DNA from: Streptomyces flaveus
GTDB lineage: Bacteria > Actinomycetota > Actinomycetes > Streptomycetales > Streptomycetaceae
Length of the DNA stretch: 46,694 nucleotides
Assembly: GCF_014647675.1 (NCBI RefSeq)
Contig: NZ_BMPQ01000039.1
Location: 1-46,694, forward strand
Direction: 5' to 3'
Part shown: piece by piece, positions 32,581 to 40,126 of the stretch
Layout of the letters: each line of letters begins with the position of its first letter
How positions within the stretch are numbered: position 1 is the stretch's first letter
The notes under the pieces: model-generated
Seen by the model: the letters and a program-made list of their open reading frames with translations, nothing else
Databases searched by the model: none
Told to the model about the DNA's origin: nothing
Program-made: the position numbers and the translations under genes

Positions 32581-33788
32581 GTCACGCTCACCTTCCGGGC
32601 GAACTTGTGGGCCGCCGGGGCGAGGGCGGCCGTCAGCAGGGCCGTGGTGAGGGCGCCCGAGCGTGCGGCGAGGGCGGCCTGGAGCGGGATCATGGCTCGG
32701 ATGCCGCCGCCGACGGCCCGTTGGGTGAGCGGGGGCGACGGGTTGAGGGCGGCGTGGAAGAGAGGGCGGGCGCAGGTCGCGGCGTAGGCGACGGCGAGTG
32801 CTGTGCGTATGGCGTCTTCGGCGGTTGCCTGCGCGGAGCGTGAGACGAGGCTGCGGCCGGGGCCCGAGCCAGGGCTTTCCACGAGGCCCGGTCCCGGGTC
32901 TCGCCCGTGCTCCTGGTTGAGGGCCCTGACGGGTGGCAGGGACCCGGCGGGTGGCAGGGCGCTGAGCGACCCCAGAGCCCTGACGAGACCGACAGTGCCG
33001 GCCGCCGTCGAGTCGGTGCGTCGGCTCGACGCGGGTTCCGCACGGTGGGTGCCATGGGTTCCGGTCGGCCGCGTGCCGGAGCCGGTGTCTCCGTTCGCGC
33101 CGACCGCCCGGGCCGTCGCCCCAGGGCGGCGCGTCATGGCCCAGGTCAGCGCTGTGGTGGTGGCGAGGGCGGCCAAGGGGGCTGCGGGTGTGCCGCCCCG
33201 GGTTTCGTGGCGGGAGACGGTGGTGGTGGCCAGGGTGTGGGTGCCGAGAGTCAGGGCTGAGGGCCATGCTCCGCGTGTATCGCCCTTAGTGGCTGCCGCG
33301 CCGAGGAGGAGGTCCAGGGTTCGGGCGGTGGCCATCGCCGCGGGACCGGCGGCCGTGCGTTTGAGGACCAGGTCGTACGACCAGACCGTGGCCGCCAGCG
33401 TTCCGGCGACCGCCAGCGGTCGGCGGCCCGCGCGGGCTGCCAGAGCCAGGCCCGCAGCCGTCAGGCCTCCGGCTGCCGCAAGTGCCGCGGGTGGGCTGAT
33501 GCGGCCCGAGGGCAGCGGGCGGTGGGGGCGGTCGATGGCGTCCTCGTCGCGGTCGGCCCAGTCGTTCAGGGCCATGCCCGCTTCGTACAGGCAGAGGGAG
33601 GAGCCGATGGCGAGCAAGGTGCGCGAGGTCGGGCGGACTCCGGCCGCGGCTGCGCCCGCGAGTGCGTCGCCGGGGACGGTGAACAGGGCGGGGAGGCGGA
33701 GCAGTTCGGCCCAGGGGTTCGGCCGGGGGCTCGTCGCGCACGGCCGTGTGTCAGTGCCACCCGTCACCCCGCGCCCCAGCCGCCTCAT
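32577..33788 (-). CDS. UbiA-like prenyltransferase (EboC/SCO3242-type) with long inserted loop
   Basis: A 403-residue membrane protein of the UbiA superfamily. The prenyl-diphosphate/Mg motif is NDWADRDEDAIDRPHRPLPSGR (residues 75-96 region), the classic first Asp-rich signature. The second Asp-rich region is weak: TARTLDLLLGAAATKGD. Hydrophobic Ala/Leu segments surround both. A hydrophilic, low-complexity insert of about 100 residues (about 221-325, rich in Gly, Ser, Pro, Arg, Thr) splits the C-terminal half. ATG 33788 overlaps the upstream gene's stop (ATGA). UbiA-like proteins are standard ebo-cluster members. With an inositol phosphate synthase directly upstream, prenylation or lipid anchoring of a cyclitol is an attractive hypothesis. 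Confidence 0.82.
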   Translation of the reverse strand: MRRLGRGVTGGTDTRPCATSPRPNPWAELLRLPALFTVPGDALAGAAAAGVRPTSRTLLAIGSSLCLYEAGMALNDWADRDEDAIDRPHRPLPSGRISPPAALAAAGGLTAAGLALAARAGRRPLAVAGTLAATVWSYDLVLKRTAAGPAAMATARTLDLLLGAAATKGDTRGAWPSALTLGTHTLATTTVSRHETRGGTPAAPLAALATTTALTWAMTRRPGATARAVGANGDTGSGTRPTGTHGTHRAEPASSRRTDSTAAGTVGLVRALGSLSALPPAGSLPPVRALNQEHGRDPGPGLVESPGSGPGRSLVSRSAQATAEDAIRTALAVAYAATCARPLFHAALNPSPPLTQRAVGGGIRAMIPLQAALAARSGALTTALLTAALAPAAHKFARKVSVT

Positions 33789-34978
33789 CGCCCCTCCCCC
33801 GAAAGCCCTCGCGGCGCCCGCGCCCCTGGCTCCCGCAATCGCCCCGCCAACCGCCCCAGTTCCGCGTACTGCTCCCCCAGAGCCGAAGGCCCGTCGCCCA
33901 CCGGGTCCTTGAAGTAGAAGCCGAGTTCGCTCAACGGGCCCGAAAGACCCGCCTCGTGGGCCCGAGCCACCAGGCGGGCCAGGTCCAGGACCAGGGGTGC
34001 GGCGAGGGCGGAGTCGCAGCCCTGCCAGGTGGTCTGGAGGATCATGCGTGTGCCGAGGAAACCGTCGAAGGCGATGTGGTCCCAGGCGGTCTTCCAGTCG
34101 CCGAGCGCCGGTACGTCGTCGATGTGGACCTCGCCCTCGGGGACCGCGGCGAGGGTGTCGGCGAGGACGCGTTCCTTGCCTGCGTTCTTCGCCGCCGCGG
34201 CAGCCGGGTCGGACAGGGCCGCACCGTCGCCGCCGCCCAGCAGGTTCGTGCCGGACCAGGCGCGGACCGCCAGCGCGCGCTGAGCGAACATCGGGCCAAG
34301 CACCGACCGCAGCAGGGTCTGGCCGGTCTTGCCGTCACGGCCCGCGTACGGCAGCCCGGACGCGACGGCGACTGACGCCAGCGCCGGGTGGTGCAGACCC
34401 GTGGACGGCGTGAAGTTGACGTACGGGCAGCCGGCCCGCAACGCCGCCGCCGCGTAGAGCGAGCTCGGGGGCAACTCGGTCCCGACCGGAGCCGGTTCCG
34501 TGGAGGCGACGTTCACGACCACCGCCCGCGCGAGACCGTGGCGGCGTACGAAGTCCCCGATGTCCGCGGCGAAGGCAGCCACCAGTTCCTCGATGTCCCG
34601 GCTGTCCCCGGGGAGCGGACCGCCCGGCCTGATCTCCCGGTCCGCGGCGGCGAGTTCGGCCGCCACGGCCGTCGGGAGGCCGTGCGGCAGGACTCCCCCG
34701 GCGGCCAGGGCCTCCGCGCGCTTGGGCAGGGGGCAGTCCTCCGTGTCGTGGCCGCCGAAGACGAGAGAGGACAACGTCGGCAGTCCGGAGCCGGCGAAGA
34801 GGTCGGTCTCGGTGACCATGCCCGTCGGAGGATGCAGGCCCGCGGTCATGGCCGCGCAGCCCGCGACGGCGGTGGTGGCGACGGAACCGCGCGCTCCGAT
34901 CAACCACACGCCCACCCGTGACTCGGGCACCCGCGACTCGGACATCCGGGACTCGGAAGGGAACGCTTCGGCGGACAT
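33785..34978 (-). CDS. Inositol-3-phosphate synthase family protein
   Basis: A 397-residue NAD-dependent cyclase that should convert glucose 6-phosphate to 1L-myo-inositol 3-phosphate. The dinucleotide loop is VWLIGARGSVATTAVAG. Family blocks follow: VVVNVASTEP, YVNFTPSTG, YAGRDGKTGQTLLRSVLGPMF, RAWSGTNLLGGGDG, KERVLAD, WKTAWDHIAFDGFLG and QTTWQGCDSALAAPLVLDLARL. The YxGRDGKTGQT and KTAWDH Lys residues fit the active site. This GARGS type differs from the short actinobacterial Ino1, which begins with a GVGNC loop. ATG 34978 follows AAGGAG nine bases upstream. The N-terminus has a repeated ESR motif (34921-34957). It is the first gene of the coupled ebo-type operon, in the place where other ebo clusters have the EboD sugar-phosphate cyclase. 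Confidence 0.88.
   Translation of the reverse strand: MSAEAFPSESRMSESRVPESRVGVWLIGARGSVATTAVAGCAAMTAGLHPPTGMVTETDLFAGSGLPTLSSLVFGGHDTEDCPLPKRAEALAAGGVLPHGLPTAVAAELAAADREIRPGGPLPGDSRDIEELVAAFAADIGDFVRRHGLARAVVVNVASTEPAPVGTELPPSSLYAAAALRAGCPYVNFTPSTGLHHPALASVAVASGLPYAGRDGKTGQTLLRSVLGPMFAQRALAVRAWSGTNLLGGGDGAALSDPAAAAAKNAGKERVLADTLAAVPEGEVHIDDVPALGDWKTAWDHIAFDGFLGTRMILQTTWQGCDSALAAPLVLDLARLVARAHEAGLSGPLSELGFYFKDPVGDGPSALGEQYAELGRLAGRLREPGARAPRGLSGEGR
34921..34957. repeat. 15-bp tandem repeat inside the inositol phosphate synthase N-terminus
   Basis: ACTCGGGCACCCGCG (34921-34935) and ACTCGGACATCCGGG (34936-34950) are followed by a partial third copy starting ACTCGGA at 34951. On the coding strand they give repeated Glu-Ser-Arg (SESRMSESRVPESR) upstream of the NAD-binding loop. 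This is a length-variable linker type sequence and probably not catalytic. Confidence 0.6.
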
Positions 34979-35031
34979 GGTCAGTCTCCTTGTCGTACGC
35001 GAACCAGACGGCCGTACAGAAACCAGAGGAA

Positions 35032-35054
35032 AAAGACGAGGAAAGACGAGGTAA
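35032..35054. repeat. 10-bp tandem repeat upstream of the ebo-type operon
   Basis: AAAGACGAGG occurs twice end to end (35032-35041, 35042-35051), with a decayed third copy (TAAGACGG) starting at 35052 and merging into the terminator stem. It lies about 55 bp upstream of the first gene of the operon, in the promoter region, and is T-rich on the transcribed strand. Confidence 0.55.
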
Positions 35055-35092
35055 GACGGCGGGCGGAAGTCCGGCGTCCCCCGCCCGCCGTC
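35055..35092 (-). terminator. Hairpin terminator after the ThuA/DUF1080 gene
   Basis: GACGGCGGGCGG (35055-35066) pairs perfectly with CCGCCCGCCGTC (35081-35092) around a 14-base loop. It starts three bases beyond the ThuA-gene stop and is followed, on the minus strand, by a pyrimidine-rich stretch with T runs. It separates the sugar-oxidation genes from the ebo-type operon. Confidence 0.75.
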
Positions 35093-35094
35093 GC

Positions 35095-36498
35095 TCAGTC
35101 ACCCGGTGGAGCCGACCGTGTCGACGTCTTCGCGGGCAGTTTCTTGATCCGGATGTCGCGGAAGGACACCTGGTCGTCGGCCCCGTGGTTCTGGATGCCG
35201 ACATGACCGTCGCGCAGGCTTCGCGCGGGATCGGTGTTGGTGAAATCGTTGATCTTCACGCCGTTGAGATAGACGCGGAGCCGTTCGCCCTCCACGCGGA
35301 TCTCGTACGTGTTCCACTCCCCCGGCGGGTTCAGCGCACGGTCGCGCTTTTTGATGTCGGCGGACTGGAAGCTGTACACGGCCCCGGTGGTGCGATCGGG
35401 GGCGTCGGTCGCGTCGATCTGGATCTCGTACCCGTTGTTGACCGCCGACCAGGGATCGTCGGAGGCCGGGAAGCCCACGAAGACACCGGAGTTGTCGTCA
35501 CCGGAGGCACTCGCCATCTTCCAGTCGAGCTTCAGCGAGTACGAACGGAACCCCGAGGCGCCGTACCAGAGCATGCCCAGGCCACCCGACGACGTCAGCG
35601 TGCCGTCGTCGCCGAGGGTGAACGAACCCGGCCCCGCCTGCTTCCAGGCGGACAGTGACGCCTCCGTGCCGTCGAAGAGCGGCTGGTAACCGTTCTCCGG
35701 GCGGCAGTCGGCCTCCGCGGCCCCGATCGCCCAGCGGACCCCGCCCAGCAGGTGCTGCCGGACGGCGGGATCCGCGTACGACTCCTTGGTGTGGCCGACC
35801 CCGGTGTAGAAGGCACGGCCGCCCTGGTAGTTCTGGCACCAGGCGATCGGATGATCGCCGTTCATCGTGCCGCCGGTGTACGACGACTCGTCGAGCGAGG
35901 CCAGGACATGGGTGCGTTCCCGCGGATTGGAGCGGTAGTCGTACCACTCGTCCGTACGGTTCCAGGACTCGCCCAGGTGCGAGGTGGCCGGATGCGCATG
36001 GTCCTCGACGTGGACAGTCGCGGGCTGGATCGCCGGGTGCGACTTGAAGTAGGCGCCCACCAGGCCTCCGTAGAAGGCCCAGTCGTACTCGGTGTCGGCG
36101 GCGGCATGGACGCCGACATAGCCGCCCCCGCGCCGGACGTAGCTCTCGAAGGCGCGCTGTTGGATCTCGTTGAGCACATCGCCGGTGGTGGACAGGAACA
36201 CGACGGCGTCGTACTTGGCGAGGTTGCGGGAGGTGAAGGCCGCCCCGTCCTCCGTCGCGTCCACGGCGAATCCGTTCGCGGCGCCGAGGTCCTTCACCGC
36301 GGCGATCCCGTCCGGGATGGAGTCGTGCCGGAACCCGGCGGTCTTGGAGAACACCAGGACCCGATCGCCGGCACGGCCCTTGATGCCGCCCTCCTTCGAC
36401 GTGGGCTCAGGCCCTTTGGACGAGGCCGGCCCCGACACACACCCGATGAGCAGGGCGGCGCCTAACAGCGCGGTCACCGTTCTACCTGTTGCTCGCAT
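35095..36498 (-). CDS. ThuA-domain and DUF1080 lipoprotein
   Basis: A 467-residue exported protein. The N-terminus MRATGRTVTALLGAALLIGC is a lipoprotein signal with lipobox LIGC, so it should be membrane-anchored outside. Residues about 45-255 form a ThuA (trehalose-utilisation-like) domain: VLVFSKTAGFRHDSIPDG, YVRRGGGYVGVHAAADTEYDW, HLGESWNRTDEWY and FYTGVGHTKESYADP. Residues about 265-460 match DUF1080, the 3-keto-disaccharide-hydrolase-type lectin-like fold: GYQPLFDGTEASLSAWK, DWKMASASGDDNSGVFVGFP, NNGYEIQIDA and GHVGIQNHGADDQVSFRDIRIK. It lies 15 bp downstream of the PQQ-type dehydrogenase and is probably co-expressed. Together they suggest extracellular oxidation to a keto-sugar and its hydrolysis. 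Confidence 0.88.
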   Translation of the reverse strand: MRATGRTVTALLGAALLIGCVSGPASSKGPEPTSKEGGIKGRAGDRVLVFSKTAGFRHDSIPDGIAAVKDLGAANGFAVDATEDGAAFTSRNLAKYDAVVFLSTTGDVLNEIQQRAFESYVRRGGGYVGVHAAADTEYDWAFYGGLVGAYFKSHPAIQPATVHVEDHAHPATSHLGESWNRTDEWYDYRSNPRERTHVLASLDESSYTGGTMNGDHPIAWCQNYQGGRAFYTGVGHTKESYADPAVRQHLLGGVRWAIGAAEADCRPENGYQPLFDGTEASLSAWKQAGPGSFTLGDDGTLTSSGGLGMLWYGASGFRSYSLKLDWKMASASGDDNSGVFVGFPASDDPWSAVNNGYEIQIDATDAPDRTTGAVYSFQSADIKKRDRALNPPGEWNTYEIRVEGERLRVYLNGVKINDFTNTDPARSLRDGHVGIQNHGADDQVSFRDIRIKKLPAKTSTRSAPPGD

Positions 36499-36513
36499 CG
36501 CGTCGCACCCCCC

Positions 36514-39024
36514 TCAGCCGGTCGTGAACGTGAAGTCGTCGACCTCGTACAGCGCTCCGGTGCCACGCCCCTTGAACACGAGGTAGAGCGTGGTCGTCCC
36601 GCGTGGTGCGCCCTTCAGGGACGTACTGACGTCCTGGTAGTTCTCCCAGCCGCCCGTCACCGGAACGGTCGCGGTGCCGAGGACGCGTCCCTTGGGTGAG
36701 CCCGCGCGGATCTCGAGCTTTCCGCCCGTGCCGGCGGAGGCGACCCGCGCCGTGATCTTCGTGGCGTTGCTCAGGGCGTAGGGCTCGAAGGAGATCCAGT
36801 CGCCGTTGTTGATGTCGCCGACGGTCTCACCGCCGTGCGCGGTGGCACGTGTCTGCACCTTGGCTCCCGAGGCCTTGCCGAAGTGCTCGGCCTGGCGGTG
36901 CGTGGGCTGGACGACGGACTGGTCGTGGCTGGTGAGCGCCTCCTGGCCGCCGCCACCGCCGTCGGTGTACTCCGCGTCGAAGACGCCGAAGATGTTCGCG
37001 TCCTCGTCATGGCCGCCGTCGGCGCTGGTCTGGATGGTGCCGGTGCAGCCGTTCGCCGAGGTCACCGGGTGACCGTGGCTGTCGTGGCCGAGAATGAACG
37101 TGACCTTGACCTTGGCGCAGTCGATGGTCCCGTCCTCCGGGTCGGTGACCTTCACCTTGAACGGCACGGCGTCCCCGAAGCTGAACAGCTGCCCGTCCCG
37201 CGGCAGTTCCAGGGTCACCTTCGGTGCCGTGTTGCCCACCACGATCTGCACACTGGCGCTGCCGGTACGGCCGCTGGGGTCCTTGGCCGTCAGCGTCGCC
37301 GTGTACGTCCCGTTCTTCGTGTACTTGTGCGTGGGGTTCGCCGACGTGGACGTACCGCCGTCGCCGAAGTCCCAGCTGTACGTGAGGGAGTCGCCGTCGG
37401 CGTCACTGGTGCCGGCAGAGGAGAACTTCACCCGCAGCGGTGCCTGTCCGGACGTACGGTCGGCCGCGGCCTGCGCCACGGGCGAGTGTCCGTCGGTCGC
37501 GTTCTCGATCCGGTACAGAGCGGAGTTCTCGTCGCCGCCGAACCACGCCAGGCCGTAGTCGAGGACGTACAGCGCGCCGTCCGGGCCGAAGGCCATGTCC
37601 ATCACCTGGGTGCCGGTCCACGGGATGTTGTTGATGGACTGCACGGTGCCGTCGGCGTCCGAACTGATCCGCTTGATCCAGCGGCGACCGAACTCCCCGG
37701 CGAAGAAGTCGCCGTCGTACGCCTCCGGGAACTTGACCGGCGAGTCAAGGTTCGGGTCGTAGTGGTAGACCGGGCCGCCCATCGGGGACTCGGAACCGTC
37801 ACCGAACTCCGGGACGGACGGACCGTCGTACGGGATCCAGGCGGGCTGCGCCGGAGGCAGATCGGTCAGGCCGGTGTTGTTCGGCGAGGTGTTCTTGGGG
37901 GCGGCGCAGTCGAAGGCCTCGCCCGAAGTGCCGGTCGCGAAGTCGTAGTCCTTGTAGGCGTCGTTGTCGCCTGTGCAGTACGGCCAGCCGAAGTTGCCGG
38001 CCTTGGTGATACGGGCGAACTCGACCTGGCCCGCGGGTCCACGGGCGGGGTCGGCGGCTCCGGCGTCGGGGCCGTACTCGCCCACGTACAGAATCCCCGT
38101 CTCCTTGTCGACGCTGAAGCGGAACGGGTTGCGCAGGCCCATCGCGTAGATCTCGGGGCGCGTCTTGTCCGTGCCGGGCGCGAAGAGGTTGCCGTCGGGG
38201 ATGGCGTAGGAGCCGTCGGCGTTCACCTTGACGCGGAGGATCTTGCCGCGCAGGTCGTTGGTGTTGCCGGCCGTGCGCTGGGCGTCGAAGGCCGGGTTGC
38301 GGTTCGCGCGCTCGTCGATGGGGGTGAAGCCGTCCGACTGGAACGGGTTGGAGTCGTCACCGGTCGACAGGTACAGGTTCCCCGCCGCGTCGAAGTCGAT
38401 GTCGCCGCCGACGTGGCAGCAGATACCGCGGGATGCCGGGACGTCGAGGATCTTCGTCTCACTGGCCTTGTCGAGGGTGCCGTCGGCCTTCAGGACGAAG
38501 CGCGAGAGCCGGTTGACGCCGTCGAAGGGCGCGAAGTCGGCGGCGGTGCCCGTCTCCGGGGCGTCGCCCGCCGGGGTGTTCATCGGCGGCGCGTAGTAGA
38601 GGTAGATGAAGCGGTTGTCGGCGAAGTCGGGGTCGACGCCGATGCCCTGCAGACCTTCCTCGTCGTGCGCGTACACGTCGAGCTTGCCCGCGAGCTTCGT
38701 GTTGCCCGCGGCATCGGTGATCCGCAACTCCCCGTCGCGCGAGGTGTGCAGGACCGAGCGGTCCGGGAGGACGGCGAGCGACATGGGCTCGCCGGTCTCG
38801 GGTTCGCCCTTGGCGAGGGTGACCTGCTGGAAGTCCTCGGCCTTGGGCTCGGCAGCCGCCGCAGGGGCGCCACCCGGGTCGGCAACGGCTGCGCCGGCCG
38901 CGGGGGCGGTAAGGCCGAGTGAGGCGCCCGCGAGCAGCAGACCGCTCAGCAACGCGAGGGCCCCACGAAGTCTCGGGCGTCTGGTGTGGCTTCTGGTGTT
39001 CCTGTTTCTGACATGCGGGTGCAC
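36514..39024 (-). CDS. Secreted PQQ-dependent sugar dehydrogenase with PKD and carbohydrate-binding-like modules
   Basis: An 836-residue multidomain exported enzyme. A signal peptide (RLRGALALLSGLLLAGASLGL) is followed by a glucose/sorbosone dehydrogenase-type beta-propeller (about 75-510): EEGLQGIGVDPDFADNRFIYLYY, GDIDFDAAGNLYLSTGDDSNPF, IYAMGLRNPFRFSVDKETG, YVGEYGPDAG and GDFFAGEFGRRWIKRI. A PKD domain (about 514-597) contains YSWDFGDGGTS and YTATLTAKDPSGRTGSASV. The C-terminus (about 700-835) looks like a CBM6-type beta-sandwich (GDWISFEPYALSNATKITARVAS, YEVDDFTFTTG). I move the start to GTG 39024, six bases after GGAGG; the open frame to 39087 has no such site. It probably oxidises extracellular sugar or polyol ends on polysaccharide. 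Confidence 0.87.
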   Translation of the reverse strand: MHPHVRNRNTRSHTRRPRLRGALALLSGLLLAGASLGLTAPAAGAAVADPGGAPAAAAEPKAEDFQQVTLAKGEPETGEPMSLAVLPDRSVLHTSRDGELRITDAAGNTKLAGKLDVYAHDEEGLQGIGVDPDFADNRFIYLYYAPPMNTPAGDAPETGTAADFAPFDGVNRLSRFVLKADGTLDKASETKILDVPASRGICCHVGGDIDFDAAGNLYLSTGDDSNPFQSDGFTPIDERANRNPAFDAQRTAGNTNDLRGKILRVKVNADGSYAIPDGNLFAPGTDKTRPEIYAMGLRNPFRFSVDKETGILYVGEYGPDAGAADPARGPAGQVEFARITKAGNFGWPYCTGDNDAYKDYDFATGTSGEAFDCAAPKNTSPNNTGLTDLPPAQPAWIPYDGPSVPEFGDGSESPMGGPVYHYDPNLDSPVKFPEAYDGDFFAGEFGRRWIKRISSDADGTVQSINNIPWTGTQVMDMAFGPDGALYVLDYGLAWFGGDENSALYRIENATDGHSPVAQAAADRTSGQAPLRVKFSSAGTSDADGDSLTYSWDFGDGGTSTSANPTHKYTKNGTYTATLTAKDPSGRTGSASVQIVVGNTAPKVTLELPRDGQLFSFGDAVPFKVKVTDPEDGTIDCAKVKVTFILGHDSHGHPVTSANGCTGTIQTSADGGHDEDANIFGVFDAEYTDGGGGGQEALTSHDQSVVQPTHRQAEHFGKASGAKVQTRATAHGGETVGDINNGDWISFEPYALSNATKITARVASAGTGGKLEIRAGSPKGRVLGTATVPVTGGWENYQDVSTSLKGAPRGTTTLYLVFKGRGTGALYEVDDFTFTTG

Positions 39025-39108
39025 GAATTGCCTCCACGATGGGGCTGGTCGTACGGGTGTGTGCGGAACGCCGGGGTGCGCCGTCACCCCGGAGGTGTGC
39101 CGAAAAGA

Positions 39109-40113
39109 TCAGTCGTTACCGCCGAACGCCGCGTCGAAGGACGCCGTCGGCGGCTCGAAGTCGTACGCCTTGAGCCGGGTGAGTGCCTCGGGCGCGCCCT
39201 GGAGGCGGTCCATGCCCGCGTCCTCCCACTCGACCGAGATGGGGCCCTTGTAGTCGATGGAGCGCAGCATCCGGAAGACGTCCTCCCAGGGGACGTCGCC
39301 GTGGCCGGCGGACACGAAGTCCCAGCCGCGGCGCGGGTCGCCCCACGGCAGATGCGAGCCGAGGCGTCCGTTGCGGCCGTCGAGGCGCTTGCGCGCTTCC
39401 TTGCAGTCGACGTGGTAGATCCGGTCGCGGAAGTCCCACAGGAAGCCGACCGGGTCGAGGTCCTGCCAGACGAAGTGCGAGGGATCGAAGTTCAGCCCGA
39501 AGGCCGGACGGTGGTCAACTGCCTCCAGAGCGCGCTGGGTTGTCCAGTAGTCGTACGCGATCTCGCTCGGGTGGACCTCGTGGGCGAACCGCACGCCCTC
39601 GTGGTCGAAGACGTCGAGGATCGGGTTCCAGCGGGTGGCGAAGTCCTCGTAGCCGCGCTCGATCATCGACTCGGGGGCGGGCGGGAACATCGCGACCAGA
39701 TGCCAGATCGCGGAGCCCGTGAAGCCGATGACGGTGTCGACGCCGAAGGCCGCCGCCGCGCGTGCGGTGTCGGCGATCTCGGACGCCGCCCGCTGTCGTA
39801 CGCCTTCCGCCTCGCCGTCGCCCCAGATGCGGGCCGGGAGGATCGCCTGGTGGCGTTCGTCGATGATGGCGTCGCAGACCGCCTGGCCGACCAGGTGGTT
39901 GGAGATGGCCCAGCACTTCAGGCCGTACTTGTCGAGCAGTTGGTGCCGGGAGTCCAGGTACGAGGAGTCCGCGAGGGCCTTGTCGACCTCGAAGTGGTCG
40001 CCCCAGCAGGCGAGTTCGAGTCCGTCGTAGCCGAAGTCGCGGGCGAGCCGGCAGACCTCCTCGAGCGGCAGGTCGGCCCACTGGCCGGTGAAGAGCGTGA
40101 AGTTGCGCGGCAT
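39109..40113 (-). CDS. Sugar phosphate isomerase/epimerase
   Basis: A 334-residue cytosolic xylose-isomerase-like TIM barrel. Blocks: FTLFTGQWADLPLEEVCRLARDFGYDGLELACWGDHFEVDKAL, CWAISNHLVGQAVCD, VIGFTGSAIWHLV, VRFAHEVHPSEIAYDYWTTQRAL, GLNFDPSHFVWQDLDPVGFLWDF, IYHVDCKEARKRLDGRNGRLGSHLPWGD and SVEWEDAGMDR. The Glu-His-Asp-Glu set suits a divalent metal site. It lies 13 bp downstream of the Gfo/Idh/MocA gene, so the two are one operon. The pair resembles oxidoreductase-isomerase modules for inositol or rare-sugar catabolism (for example IolE/IolG-like), but specific IolE motifs cannot be asserted here. Confidence 0.88.
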   Translation of the reverse strand: MPRNFTLFTGQWADLPLEEVCRLARDFGYDGLELACWGDHFEVDKALADSSYLDSRHQLLDKYGLKCWAISNHLVGQAVCDAIIDERHQAILPARIWGDGEAEGVRQRAASEIADTARAAAAFGVDTVIGFTGSAIWHLVAMFPPAPESMIERGYEDFATRWNPILDVFDHEGVRFAHEVHPSEIAYDYWTTQRALEAVDHRPAFGLNFDPSHFVWQDLDPVGFLWDFRDRIYHVDCKEARKRLDGRNGRLGSHLPWGDPRRGWDFVSAGHGDVPWEDVFRMLRSIDYKGPISVEWEDAGMDRLQGAPEALTRLKAYDFEPPTASFDAAFGGND

Positions 40114-40126
40114 GGAACGGCCCTCC

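Noticed and set aside
36835..38922. A 695-codon plus-strand open frame opposite the PQQ-type dehydrogenase
   Set aside because: Val/Arg-rich low-complexity shadow of a conserved beta-propeller gene.
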